Assembly: GCA_003510135.1 (NCBI GenBank) | Contig: DOKY01000003.1 | Coordinates: 454 to 14,566 of the forward strand | Length of the DNA stretch: 14,113 nucleotides | Source: Pseudothermotoga sp. | GTDB taxonomy: Bacteria > Thermotogota > Thermotogae > Thermotogales > DSM-5069 | Direction: 5' to 3' | Shown: positions 1 to 6,541 of the stretch, in pieces | Numbering within the stretch: position 1 is the stretch's first letter | Layout of the letters: the number at the start of each line of letters is the position of its first letter | Program-made: the position numbers and the translations under genes | The notes under the pieces: model-generated | The model's input: only the letters and a program-made list of their open reading frames with translations | The model's database searches: none | What the model was told of the DNA's origin: nothing

Positions 1-49
1 TCAACGCACCATCACCCCTCACTCTTGATCCAAGTTAAAGTCTAAGGTC

Positions 50-66
50 GAATCGTTGCACGATTC
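50..66. promoter_or_regulatory. Perfect palindrome upstream of the flavoprotein gene
   Basis: GAATCGT-TGC-ACGATTC is a perfect 7-base inverted repeat around a 3-base centre. It lies about 100 bases upstream of the flavoprotein start codon and just upstream of the weak promoter-like elements at 88-118. The size and symmetry fit an operator for a dimeric regulator, but it could equally be a small hairpin. No known operator family was recognised. Confidence 0.35.
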
Positions 67-87
67 TTGCGAAAGCATGTCTTAAAC

Positions 88-118
88 TCGACACACGTGA
101 GACTTGCCCCTGTAGTAT
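88..118 (+). promoter_or_regulatory. Weak candidate promoter for the flavoprotein gene
   Basis: TCGACA at 88-93 matches 5 of 6 bases of the -35 consensus, and TAGTAT at 113-118 is a poor -10 with a long 19-base spacer. TATATT at 116-121 is an alternative -10, but the spacing is then worse. The call rests mainly on position, about 45 bases before the start codon. Confidence 0.25.
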
Positions 119-164
119 ATTGAATGGATGTGGAAATCGTTCCGCGAGTGGAGGGATCGTAGAA

Positions 165-1490
165 ATGAAAAAGATGGGCATTGTGGGCTTTGGAGCGGCG
201 GCGATCGGTTTTCTACAAGGTTTGATCGAATCGAAAAAGATCGATGATTACGAGATCGTGGTGTTTGAAAGAGGGAAGGACCACGCCCACAACACTATTT
301 CCGGTGTGCGGATGGATGGAAAGATCTTTGTGAGCAGAGGCATGGGTGGCGAACTCGATATACCTTTACAGGTGCAGTACAAGATCGTCGAGTTGTACCT
401 GAGCCATTCAGGTTATCGACCAACGTTGAAGGATAGGATCGATCCGATAGAGTATCTTAAATCTTTCGAGAAGGATGGAAAGAAGATAGAGTTCGGTGAA
501 TCGTTCGCGGATGAAGAGACCTACAGGAAGTTTTACGATCATGGATTTGAACCGATCAAGGCTTATTTCTTCCACTTGGGAACGGATGTGCTCAAAGAGA
601 CGAACAGCAATCTGTTCGAACACTTCTCATCCTTCAAGAACGTGCACTTCATGTTCGATACGATGGTCGAAGATGTCGAACTCGGTTCAAAGCACAAGAT
701 CGTAACGAACAAAGGCGAGTTCGTGTTTGACGAACTCGTGATCGCCGTCGGTAGGAGTGGCCACAGATTGATGGACCGCATCAAGGAGAAGTATCCGCAG
801 CTGGTCAGGGAGAATTATTACGTTGACATAGGTGTCAGGTACGAACTTCCGAACCACGTGATGGAAGAATTCTCAGACATGTACGGGGTGAAGGTCAGAT
901 ACAAAACCAGGACCGGTTACACGTGCAGATTGTTCTGTCAAAACCCCGCGGGTAAAGTGACGCTTGAAAAGTATGAGGATTTCACCACCGTAAACGGTTA
1001 TTCCGACACCCATCACAAGACGCAGAACACGAACTTCGCGGCTCTCGTCACCACGAGATTCACAGAACCCTTCAAGGATCCAACAGGCTACGGTAAGAAC
1101 CTGGCCAAGCTTGCGAACATTCTCGCAGGCGACAGAGAAAAAGTTATCCTGCAAACTTACGGAGATTTCAAGGAATACAGAAGAACAAAACGACTCGGAA
1201 GGGTTCAGCCGACGCTACACGAAGACAGTTTCATACTGGGAGATGCGAATCTTGTATTTCCATCGAAGATACGAGAATCGCTCGTGGACTTCATAGACAA
1301 CCTCGATCGAGTGATAAGAGGTGTCGCGTACTTCGACAATTTGCTGTACGCGGTTGAGGTGAAATTCTACTCCAACAAGTTCTGTAACGATGTGGTGGAA
1401 CATTTGCACGTGATAGGTGATTGCAGCGGTTGGACCAGATCGATTCAGTACGCAACTTCGATGGGTTACATGAGGGCGATGAAGCTCTGA
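165..1490 (+). CDS. FAD-dependent dehydrogenase (COG2509-like flavoprotein)
   Basis: A 441-residue soluble flavoprotein. The N-terminus is a Rossmann fold with the dinucleotide motif GFGAAAIG (residues 8-15), and the second strand ends in an acidic residue (VVFERG), as in FAD-binding proteins. The middle carries the signature of the COG2509 'uncharacterised FAD-dependent dehydrogenase' family: FHLGTDVLKE, then AVGRSGHRL, VDIGVRYELP, RLFCQNPAGKV, TVNGYS and NTNFAALV. The C-terminal FAD motif GDCSGWTR (418-425) is where relatives read GDGSGWTR-like sequence. The substrate is unknown. The ATG at 165 is chosen over an in-frame TTG at 120 because GGAGGG (150-155) lies 9 bases before it. The gene stands alone, with no obvious partner. 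Confidence 0.8.
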   Translation: MKKMGIVGFGAAAIGFLQGLIESKKIDDYEIVVFERGKDHAHNTISGVRMDGKIFVSRGMGGELDIPLQVQYKIVELYLSHSGYRPTLKDRIDPIEYLKSFEKDGKKIEFGESFADEETYRKFYDHGFEPIKAYFFHLGTDVLKETNSNLFEHFSSFKNVHFMFDTMVEDVELGSKHKIVTNKGEFVFDELVIAVGRSGHRLMDRIKEKYPQLVRENYYVDIGVRYELPNHVMEEFSDMYGVKVRYKTRTGYTCRLFCQNPAGKVTLEKYEDFTTVNGYSDTHHKTQNTNFAALVTTRFTEPFKDPTGYGKNLAKLANILAGDREKVILQTYGDFKEYRRTKRLGRVQPTLHEDSFILGDANLVFPSKIRESLVDFIDNLDRVIRGVAYFDNLLYAVEVKFYSNKFCNDVVEHLHVIGDCSGWTRSIQYATSMGYMRAMKL

Positions 1491-1839
1491 ATCGCTTGAA
1501 ACGTTCGATATGAACAAAAAAGAAAGGCCCCAAAAGGGACCTTCAAAAGATCTTTGTTGATTTGTCCGAGCGTTTCGTTAAAAATCGTTCTCGCTTTTTC
1601 TAGATGCGAATCTGCAAAATATTTTCATCGTTGATGGATCTGAATATGAGCTTGCTGCGGTCGCTGTGACTCGAACTTTCTAAAATCCATAAGATACTTG
1701 GGAGTACCCGTGTCACGACGAATTAGAATGAGGGCTATCTTGAGATCCTAGATCTCGCCATGTCATCTTTCTGAGAGCGCTCCCATTAATATGTATACGG
1801 ACCACGCCGTTGCAGACACGAAACGATCCTGTGAACTCA
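1491..1839. other. Gene-poor intergenic stretch with no supported gene
   Basis: About 350 bases separate the flavoprotein and DUF996 genes. The stretch holds a leftward-facing terminator-like hairpin (1513-1543), a perfect GAGATC-CTA-GATCTC inverted repeat (1742-1756) and the palindrome GAGCGCTC (1775-1782). On the minus strand one frame is open for about 28 codons, hits a TGA, then runs open for more than 30 codons towards 1520. A second minus frame gives a 40-codon open run ending in TAG near 1601. None of these has a ribosome binding site or a recognisable motif. It may be a decayed gene, a long 3' UTR or simply spacer. Confidence 0.4.
1513..1543 (-). terminator. Probable leftward intrinsic terminator
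   Basis: Arms AAGGCCCC (1524-1531) and GGGACCTT (1536-1543) pair with one mismatch around an AAAA loop. Read on the minus strand, the stem is followed by TCTTTTTT, a good U-tract. On the plus strand only a weak tail follows, so it mainly stops leftward transcription. The nearest leftward gene, DUF996, ends about 300 bases away at 1840. It also sits 34 bases after the flavoprotein stop codon and may partly act for that gene. Confidence 0.6.
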
Positions 1840-2367
1840 CTACTGCGATACGGGTTTTTCTTCCATCGAGAAGAAACCGACCATGGCGACGATCACGCCT
1901 GCAAACATGAGTATCGCGCCGATACCGAACACGATCAGCAAGATCGCACCCCACTTGTACAGGTTCGCCACGGTGTTGAAGATGTTCATGTTCGTCACCT
2001 GTGCGAGCAATCTGTACGCTTTAACGTACGAGATCAAACTGATGATCAAGAGAACCACAGAAACAACTATCACCAGAATCGTCGTAACTCCGAGTGAACC
2101 AATGCCGAAGCCACCTGTCATCATCGTACGCATCACCGAACCGATCACCATGATGGAGGCTATGGTGATCCCAACGAAGCCGAGGATCACGGGAAGCAAG
2201 AAAAGATTGAAGATCTCCCTTTGCCCTGTCAACTGTGAGATCTTGTGGACTCCAACCAGGAACAAAACCAGTCCAACGATCGAGAAGATCCATCCTGCGC
2301 CGGGTATCATGGAAAGAAGGTAAGAGAACAGCAATCCTACACCTGCCAGCAAACCAGCCTGCTTCAT
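1840..2367 (-). CDS. DUF996 family membrane protein
   Basis: A 175-residue integral membrane protein with four hydrophobic segments: AGLLAGVGLLF through IFSIVGLVLFLVGV, LFLLPVILGFVGITIASIMV, VTTILVIVVSVVLLIISLI and WGAILLIVFGIGAILMFAGV. The start MKQAGLLAG, a GAGW...VGLVLFL motif and the segment order fit the DUF996 family, which is found in Thermotogota and archaea and has no known function. The ATG at 2365-2367 is preferred over an upstream in-frame start because GGGGTGAG lies a few bases before it. The gene is transcribed away from the SRP RNA. The acidic tail EEKPVSQ is probably cytoplasmic. I see no catalytic residues. Confidence 0.8.
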   Translation of the reverse strand: MKQAGLLAGVGLLFSYLLSMIPGAGWIFSIVGLVLFLVGVHKISQLTGQREIFNLFLLPVILGFVGITIASIMVIGSVMRTMMTGGFGIGSLGVTTILVIVVSVVLLIISLISYVKAYRLLAQVTNMNIFNTVANLYKWGAILLIVFGIGAILMFAGVIVAMVGFFSMEEKPVSQ

Positions 2368-2395
2368 ACCCTCACCCCCCAGTTTTGTTAACTTT

Positions 2396-2404
2396 ATTCT
2401 ACCA
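2396..2404 (-). promoter_or_regulatory. Extended -10 promoter of the DUF996 gene
   Basis: On the minus strand TAGAAT (2401 to 2396) is preceded by TGG, giving an extended -10 element (TGnTAGAAT). No good -35 was found, which extended -10 promoters tolerate. The distance to the start codon is about 30 bases. It lies back to back with the SRP RNA promoter. Confidence 0.5.
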
Positions 2405-2422
2405 CGCAAATTCGTTCGCTGG

Positions 2423-2452
2423 TTGTTCGAAATTCAGATACTCGTGTATAAT
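2423..2452 (+). promoter_or_regulatory. Promoter of the SRP RNA gene
   Basis: TTGTTC (2423-2428) and a perfect TATAAT (2447-2452) are separated by 18 bases. The expected start, about 7 bases further on, falls at 2459, exactly where the 5' strand of the RNA's terminal helix begins. This agreement makes the promoter call strong. Confidence 0.75.
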
Positions 2453-2458
2453 ATCCCT

Positions 2459-2731
2459 GGTGCCACGGTAGGCGGGGGGCTGGCGGTCCCCTGTACCCGA
2501 AATCCGCCACACGCGGGGCCGAATCCCCACTGGAGGCGGTCCATGTCGAGACACAGGCTGGGCGGAAGGCGATGAAGGCTGGGTCCTGTGCAACGGTGCG
2601 CCGTGAACCTGGTCAGGTCCGGAAGGAAGCAGCCATAAGCGGTAGCGCCGTGTGCCGCAGGGAAGCCTGGCTGGAGCTGGAAGCTCGGTTATGCCTCGGT
2701 TTGGGCTTGTCGAAGGTGGGTCCGTGGCACC
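2459..2731 (+). ncRNA. ffs: Signal recognition particle RNA, large type with Alu domain
   Basis: This is the RNA scaffold of the signal recognition particle, which binds Ffh and targets nascent membrane and secreted proteins to the membrane. The most conserved part of the S domain, containing GTCAGGTCCGGAAGGAAGCA, lies at 2611-2634. The 5' half holds Alu-domain sequence (CCCTGTACCCGAAATCCGCC, near 2495-2515) as in the Bacillus-type 6S-sized RNA. The ends pair as GGTGCCACGG (2459-2468) with CCGTGGCACC (2722-2731). At about 273 bases this is the long form, unlike the roughly 114-base 4.5S RNA of Escherichia coli. ATTTTT follows the 3' end. Confidence 0.95.
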
Positions 2732-2740
2732 ATTTTTCGT

Positions 2741-2764
2741 GAGAAAGAGCGGCTCGCGCCGCTC
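2741..2764 (-). terminator. Hairpin terminator at the end of the ABC transporter operon
   Basis: GAGCGGC (2747-2753) and GCCGCTC (2758-2764) pair perfectly over 7 bases around TCGC. The stem overlaps the OppF stop codon, and on the minus strand it is followed by TTTCTC, a moderate T-tract. It lies between two convergent transcripts (ABC operon and SRP RNA), so it may also block rightward read-through. Confidence 0.5.
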
Positions 2765-3737
2765 ACTGGTGTATCTCGCTGTGGTACAAAAAGCACGCAA
2801 CGGAATGATCCTCTTTCACGTTCATTAACCTCGGTCTGAACTCTTTACACTCTTTCATTCTTGAGGCACACCTGTCGAAGAACGGACAACCCCTGGTGAT
2901 GTTGGCCAGTGATGGTACCTCGCTGACGTCGATAGAGAACTTCATCCTCTTTTCTGGATCGGGAACAGGGATCGAACTGAACAGGAGCTTTGTATAAGGA
3001 TGGAGCGTTTCTCTGATCACAGTCTCCGCCGCTCCCATCTCCACGATCTGGCCAAGGTACATCACCGCGATCCTGTCACTCAAAAACTGGATGATGGAAA
3101 GATCGTGGGAGATGAAAAGATACGTCAGCTTCAGCTTTTCCTTGAGCTCCTTCAACAGGTTCGCTATCTGAGCCTGAACGGAAACATCGAGAGCGCTGGT
3201 CGGTTCATCCAGAACGATGAACTTCGGTTTGGTTATTATCGCCCTGGCGATCGCTATCCTCTGCCTTTGCCCGCCAGAGAACTCGTGTGGGAATCTGCCA
3301 AGATGTTCTGATTTGAGTCCCACGCTCTCGAGCGTCGAAACGATGAGATCCTTCTCTTCAAATTTCGGTACGACCCTGTGTATGCGCAACGGCCTTGAGA
3401 GCGTGTCGTAAACTGTCATCCTCGGGTTGAGAGACGAAAAGGGATCCTGAAAAACGATCTGCATGTTTCTTCTGAAGTTCCTGAACTGTCTTTCCTTGAG
3501 GTTTGTGATGTCCACACCATCGAAGTAGATCTTTCCCCCGTTTGGTTCGTAGAGCCTTATGACCGTCCGGCCCAACGTGGTCTTCCCACAACCGGACTCT
3601 CCTACAACACCGAGCGTTTCACCCTCCTCTATCTCGAAGGAAACATCGTTGATTGGTCTTATCACGTGCTTGCCTCCGAAGAATCCCAGTTTGATCGAAA
3701 AGTCCTTGATCAGTCTTTCGACCTTCAGCAGCTTCAT
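2763..3737 (-). CDS. oppF: Oligopeptide/dipeptide ABC transporter ATP-binding protein, OppF type
   Basis: One of the two ATPases that power the importer encoded upstream (324 residues, cytoplasmic). Visible motifs are Walker A GESGCGKTT (46-54), Q-loop Q97, signature FSGGQRQR (153-160), Walker B FIVLDEPT with catalytic E178, and switch His H211. The C-terminal oligopeptide-transporter extension follows, with HPYTKLLFSSIP and the four-cysteine region C284, C290, C297, C315. Such cysteines hold a [4Fe-4S] cluster in at least one studied OppD. The ATG at 3737 overlaps the OppD stop in an ATGA junction, indicating translational coupling. It is the last gene of the operon. Confidence 0.93.
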   Translation of the reverse strand: MKLLKVERLIKDFSIKLGFFGGKHVIRPINDVSFEIEEGETLGVVGESGCGKTTLGRTVIRLYEPNGGKIYFDGVDITNLKERQFRNFRRNMQIVFQDPFSSLNPRMTVYDTLSRPLRIHRVVPKFEEKDLIVSTLESVGLKSEHLGRFPHEFSGGQRQRIAIARAIITKPKFIVLDEPTSALDVSVQAQIANLLKELKEKLKLTYLFISHDLSIIQFLSDRIAVMYLGQIVEMGAAETVIRETLHPYTKLLFSSIPVPDPEKRMKFSIDVSEVPSLANITRGCPFFDRCASRMKECKEFRPRLMNVKEDHSVACFLYHSEIHQ

Positions 3738-4720
3738 TTGCTACCACCACCGTTGTACGGGTTGAAACACGCAACCATATGTTCATCGCCCGCAAGCTTC
3801 GGCGCCTCGACGTCGCACACGCCCGGCACGAACCTCTCACACCTGGGATGGAAGCGACAACCACTGGGTGGCTCGATGAGGTTTGGCACACTGCCTTCTA
3901 TGATCCTGAGCCTTTCAACCTTTCTGTCTATCGGAGGTATCGCGCTCAGCAGACCTCGCGTGTATGGATGTCGTGGACGGGCGAAAATCTCTTTTATGTT
4001 TGCGATCTCCACAACATAACCTGCGTACATGACTGCGACCTTGTCGCAGATCTGAGCGACGATGCCGAAGTTGTGGGTGATGAGCAGAACGCTAAGTTTG
4101 AGTTGTTCGTTCATTCGCTTGATCAACCCAAGGATCTGCGCCTGTATGGTGACGTCCAGTGCTGTGGTTGCCTCATCCGCGATCAGAAGTTTCGGATTGC
4201 AGAGCAACGCCATGGCGATCATCACACGCTGGCGCATGCCTCCAGAAAGTTGATGAGGATACTTGTCCAAAAGTGCCACAGGATCCTGCATCCTCACCAG
4301 TTTAAAAACTTCGACTATCTTCTCGATCGCTTCTTTTTTCTCGATCCTTTCATGGGTCATCAGCACATCGCAGAGCTGTTCTCCAACGGTGAAAGTGGGA
4401 TTCAGTGAAGTCATGGGTTCCTGGAATATCATCGCAATCTTTTTACCGCGAATTTCTCTCATCTTCTCCTCGTCGAAAGAGCTTATTTCCTGACCATCGA
4501 ACCAGACCTTGCCTGAGAGCATCCTCGCGGGTGGAGTGGGTATGAGTTTGAGAATGCTCATCGCCGTTATGGACTTGCCACTGCCCGTTTCGCCCACGAC
4601 ACCGACGATCTCCCCTTCTTTCACGCTCAGATTCACATCTTCCAGAGCCTTGACCGTTCCCTCCTCGGTGTCGAAGTAGAGTCTCAAATTCTCTATTCTC
4701 AAAAGCTCCTTCATGCTCAT
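3734..4720 (-). CDS. oppD: Oligopeptide/dipeptide ABC transporter ATP-binding protein, OppD type
   Basis: The partner ATPase of OppF (328 residues). Motifs are Walker A GETGSGKS (43-50), Q100, signature LSGGMRQRV (158-166), Walker B LLIADEATTALD with E183, and H216. The signature LSGGM is usual for the OppD/DppD branch, while the alanine in DEAT replaces the common proline. The C-terminal extension has four cysteines (C288, C294, C302, C318), spaced much as in OppF. The ATG at 4720 overlaps the permease stop as TGATG, with AAGGA 6 bases upstream. A second ATG at 4714 is equally possible, since AGGTGAT precedes it at a good distance. The reading frame is open further upstream, but that part lies within the permease gene. 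Confidence 0.93.
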   Translation of the reverse strand: MSMKELLRIENLRLYFDTEEGTVKALEDVNLSVKEGEIVGVVGETGSGKSITAMSILKLIPTPPARMLSGKVWFDGQEISSFDEEKMREIRGKKIAMIFQEPMTSLNPTFTVGEQLCDVLMTHERIEKKEAIEKIVEVFKLVRMQDPVALLDKYPHQLSGGMRQRVMIAMALLCNPKLLIADEATTALDVTIQAQILGLIKRMNEQLKLSVLLITHNFGIVAQICDKVAVMYAGYVVEIANIKEIFARPRHPYTRGLLSAIPPIDRKVERLRIIEGSVPNLIEPPSGCRFHPRCERFVPGVCDVEAPKLAGDEHMVACFNPYNGGGSK

Positions 4721-5577
4721 CACCTGTCCTTCAGGCGAGGGTTCAGCGCGTCGTTCAGGCCGTCGCCAAAAAGGTTGAAGCCAAGCACCGTCAGGAACAA
4801 CGCCAGACCAGGAAAGATGCCCAGATGCGGTGCTATTTCGAGGTACACCCTCGCCATGGCAAGGTCCGTTCCCCATTCCGCCTCGGGCGGTTTCACCCCG
4901 AGCCCGAGAAAGCTCAGGCCTGAGATGGTGAGCACGGCGGTCGCCATCCTTAAAGTTGCCTGCACGAGCAGCGGTGCCAGCGCGTTGGGCAGAACGTACC
5001 TCACCATTATGGAGAAGCTGGACTCTCCGATCGCCTTTGCTGCTTCTACGTACTCGGAATTTTTTATCGTCAACGCGGAAGCGCGCATGACCCTTGCGAA
5101 CTGTGGAAAGGAATATATTGCGATCGCCACCACCAGATTGATCTTCCCGGGACCCAGTGCAGCAACTATCGCGATAGCCAGGAGTATGTCCGGAAACGCC
5201 ATGAGCACATCGAGAAATCTCATCAGCACTTCGTCCAGCACGCCGCCGAAATACCCCGCAACGGTACCAACGCTGGCTCCAAGCACGAAGGCTATCAGGA
5301 CCGCGAGAGCCGAGATCGAGAGCGATGTCCTGGCTCCATAAATCACCCTGCTCAATACGTCCCTGCCGAACACGTCCGTGCCGAAGGGATGTTTCCAGGA
5401 CGGTGGCTCCAAACTCGCCAGCAGATCCTGCTTGTAGGGATCTTTTGGAGCGACGACGGGCGCAAAGATGGCCACGAAAACGATGAGAAGAACGACGATC
5501 AGACCGAAGATCGCGCCCTTGTTCCTCGCCATGCGTTTGAGTATGATCAAAGAAGAAGTCCTCTTCTTCATACGCAT
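4720..5577 (-). CDS. Oligopeptide/dipeptide ABC transporter permease, OppC/DppC type
   Basis: The second membrane subunit of the importer (285 residues). A first helix (IFGLIVVLLIVFVAIFAPVV) is followed by the periplasmic segment with HPFGTDVFGRDVLSRVIYGAR, a strong DppC-type signature, then five more hydrophobic segments. The cytoplasmic EAA coupling loop reads EAAKAIGESSFSIMVRYVLP, which contacts the ATPases. The ATG at 5577 overlaps the TGA of the upstream permease, so it is preferred to the TTG one codon earlier. The 3' end overlaps the OppD start by one base. Confidence 0.92.
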   Translation of the reverse strand: MRMKKRTSSLIILKRMARNKGAIFGLIVVLLIVFVAIFAPVVAPKDPYKQDLLASLEPPSWKHPFGTDVFGRDVLSRVIYGARTSLSISALAVLIAFVLGASVGTVAGYFGGVLDEVLMRFLDVLMAFPDILLAIAIVAALGPGKINLVVAIAIYSFPQFARVMRASALTIKNSEYVEAAKAIGESSFSIMVRYVLPNALAPLLVQATLRMATAVLTISGLSFLGLGVKPPEAEWGTDLAMARVYLEIAPHLGIFPGLALFLTVLGFNLFGDGLNDALNPRLKDR

Positions 5578-6494
5578 CAACCCCGCCTCAACCTTGGATC
5601 TATGAGTGCGTACACAAGATCCACGAGCAGGTTCACGAGCACGAAGCTCGTTGCGATCATCATTATTCCAACCTGCACCGCGATGTAGTCTCTGCTGAAG
5701 ATCGAATCGACCACGAACCTTCCAAGGCCAGGCCAGCCGAAGACGCTCTCAGTGAGCACCGCACCGCCCAGAAGGTATCCGAACTGAAGACCTATCACGG
5801 TTACGACGGGTATCATCGCATTCCTCAGAACGTATTTGTAAATCACTTTTCTCCTTGGAAGTCCGAACGCCACGACGGTCCTGACGTAGTCCTGGTTCAA
5901 CACTTCAAGCATGCTCGCACGCGTCATCCTCGCTATGATCGCCGAAGTCGCCAGACCAAGTGTCAGTGCCGGCAGTATCAGATGCTCGATACCGCCCTTT
6001 CCACCGGATGGAAGCCATCTGAGTGTGACCGCGAAGAGAATGATCAGGAGGATTCCGAGCCAGAAGATGGGCATCGAAACACCGACCAGAGAGAAAACCA
6101 TAGAGAACGTGTCGATCCAGCTGTTCCGTTTCACCGCGGAAACTATGCCGAGTGTCACACCGATCACGGATGAAATGACTATGCTCACGAGCGCTAACTG
6201 AGCCGTGTTCGCGAACCTCGGAAGCAACTCGGTGAGTATGGGTCTTTCTGTTCTGATGGATCTCAAGTCGTTCGTGATTATTCCCTTCATGAACCTGAGG
6301 TACTGCTCGATCAAGGGTCTGTCCAGACCGTACTTTGTTCGTATCGACATGATGTCCTCGATCGTTGCGCCTTCACCCGCGATGATACGCGCCGGATCAC
6401 CCGGAATCATGTGCATGATGGAGAAAGAGACAATTGAAACGCCTATGACGACAGGTATCAGAAGCAAAAGTCTTCTGACGACGAACTTTAGCAA
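5577..6494 (-). CDS. Oligopeptide/dipeptide ABC transporter permease, OppB/DppB type
   Basis: The first membrane subunit of the importer (305 residues). It begins with FVVRRLLLLIPVVIGVSIVS and FSIMHMIPGDPARII, the hallmark N-terminus of DppB/OppB permeases, and has about six transmembrane segments. The EAA-type loop includes DYVRTVVAFGLPRRKVIYKY. The start codon is TTG at 6494, supported by AAGGAAGGTGATC a few bases upstream, which matches the 16S rRNA 3' end closely. The gene is separated from the binding-protein gene by 47 bases containing a strong hairpin. Confidence 0.92.
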   Translation of the reverse strand: MLKFVVRRLLLLIPVVIGVSIVSFSIMHMIPGDPARIIAGEGATIEDIMSIRTKYGLDRPLIEQYLRFMKGIITNDLRSIRTERPILTELLPRFANTAQLALVSIVISSVIGVTLGIVSAVKRNSWIDTFSMVFSLVGVSMPIFWLGILLIILFAVTLRWLPSGGKGGIEHLILPALTLGLATSAIIARMTRASMLEVLNQDYVRTVVAFGLPRRKVIYKYVLRNAMIPVVTVIGLQFGYLLGGAVLTESVFGWPGLGRFVVDSIFSRDYIAVQVGIMMIATSFVLVNLLVDLVYALIDPRLRRG

Positions 6495-6515
6495 GGCCGA
6501 TCACCTTCCTTCAAT

Positions 6516-6537
6516 GAGGGTGGCGGGTGCCACCCTC
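6516..6537 (-). promoter_or_regulatory. Intra-operon hairpin between binding-protein and permease genes
   Basis: GAGGGTGGC (6516-6524) and GCCACCCTC (6529-6537) form a perfect 9-base, GC-rich stem with a 4-base loop. No T-tract follows in the leftward direction, so it is not a full terminator. It lies right after the binding-protein stop codon. By analogy with similar elements in other importer operons, it may protect the binding-protein mRNA end or cause partial termination, so that more binding protein than permease is made. That role is inference. Confidence 0.6.
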
Positions 6538-6541
6538 GATA

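Noticed and set aside
1..20. A possible minus-strand gene start at the left edge: a TTG at 4-2 after the SD-like GAGGGGTGAT.
   Set aside because: The window holds only the start codon, so no coding sequence can be judged.
1742..1756. GAGATC-CTA-GATCTC perfect inverted repeat as an operator or attachment site.
   Set aside because: No gene start or mobile element nearby, and 6-base arms are not rare enough to claim a function.
1763..1840. A 25-codon minus-strand frame starting at a GTG that overlaps the DUF996 stop codon, with a hydrophobic middle.
   Set aside because: Too short, no independent ribosome binding site, no recognisable motif.
2399..2800. A 133-codon minus-strand open frame.
   Set aside because: It runs antisense through the SRP RNA gene, whose primary sequence and end pairing are clear. 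The frame is a shadow.
3779..4408. A 209-codon plus-strand open frame.
   Set aside because: Antisense shadow of the OppD ATPase gene.
4721..4876. A 52-residue N-terminal extension of OppD.
   Set aside because: It lies inside the upstream permease gene in another frame, is rich in Arg/Pro/Trp unlike OppD N-termini, and the TGATG junction gives a better start.
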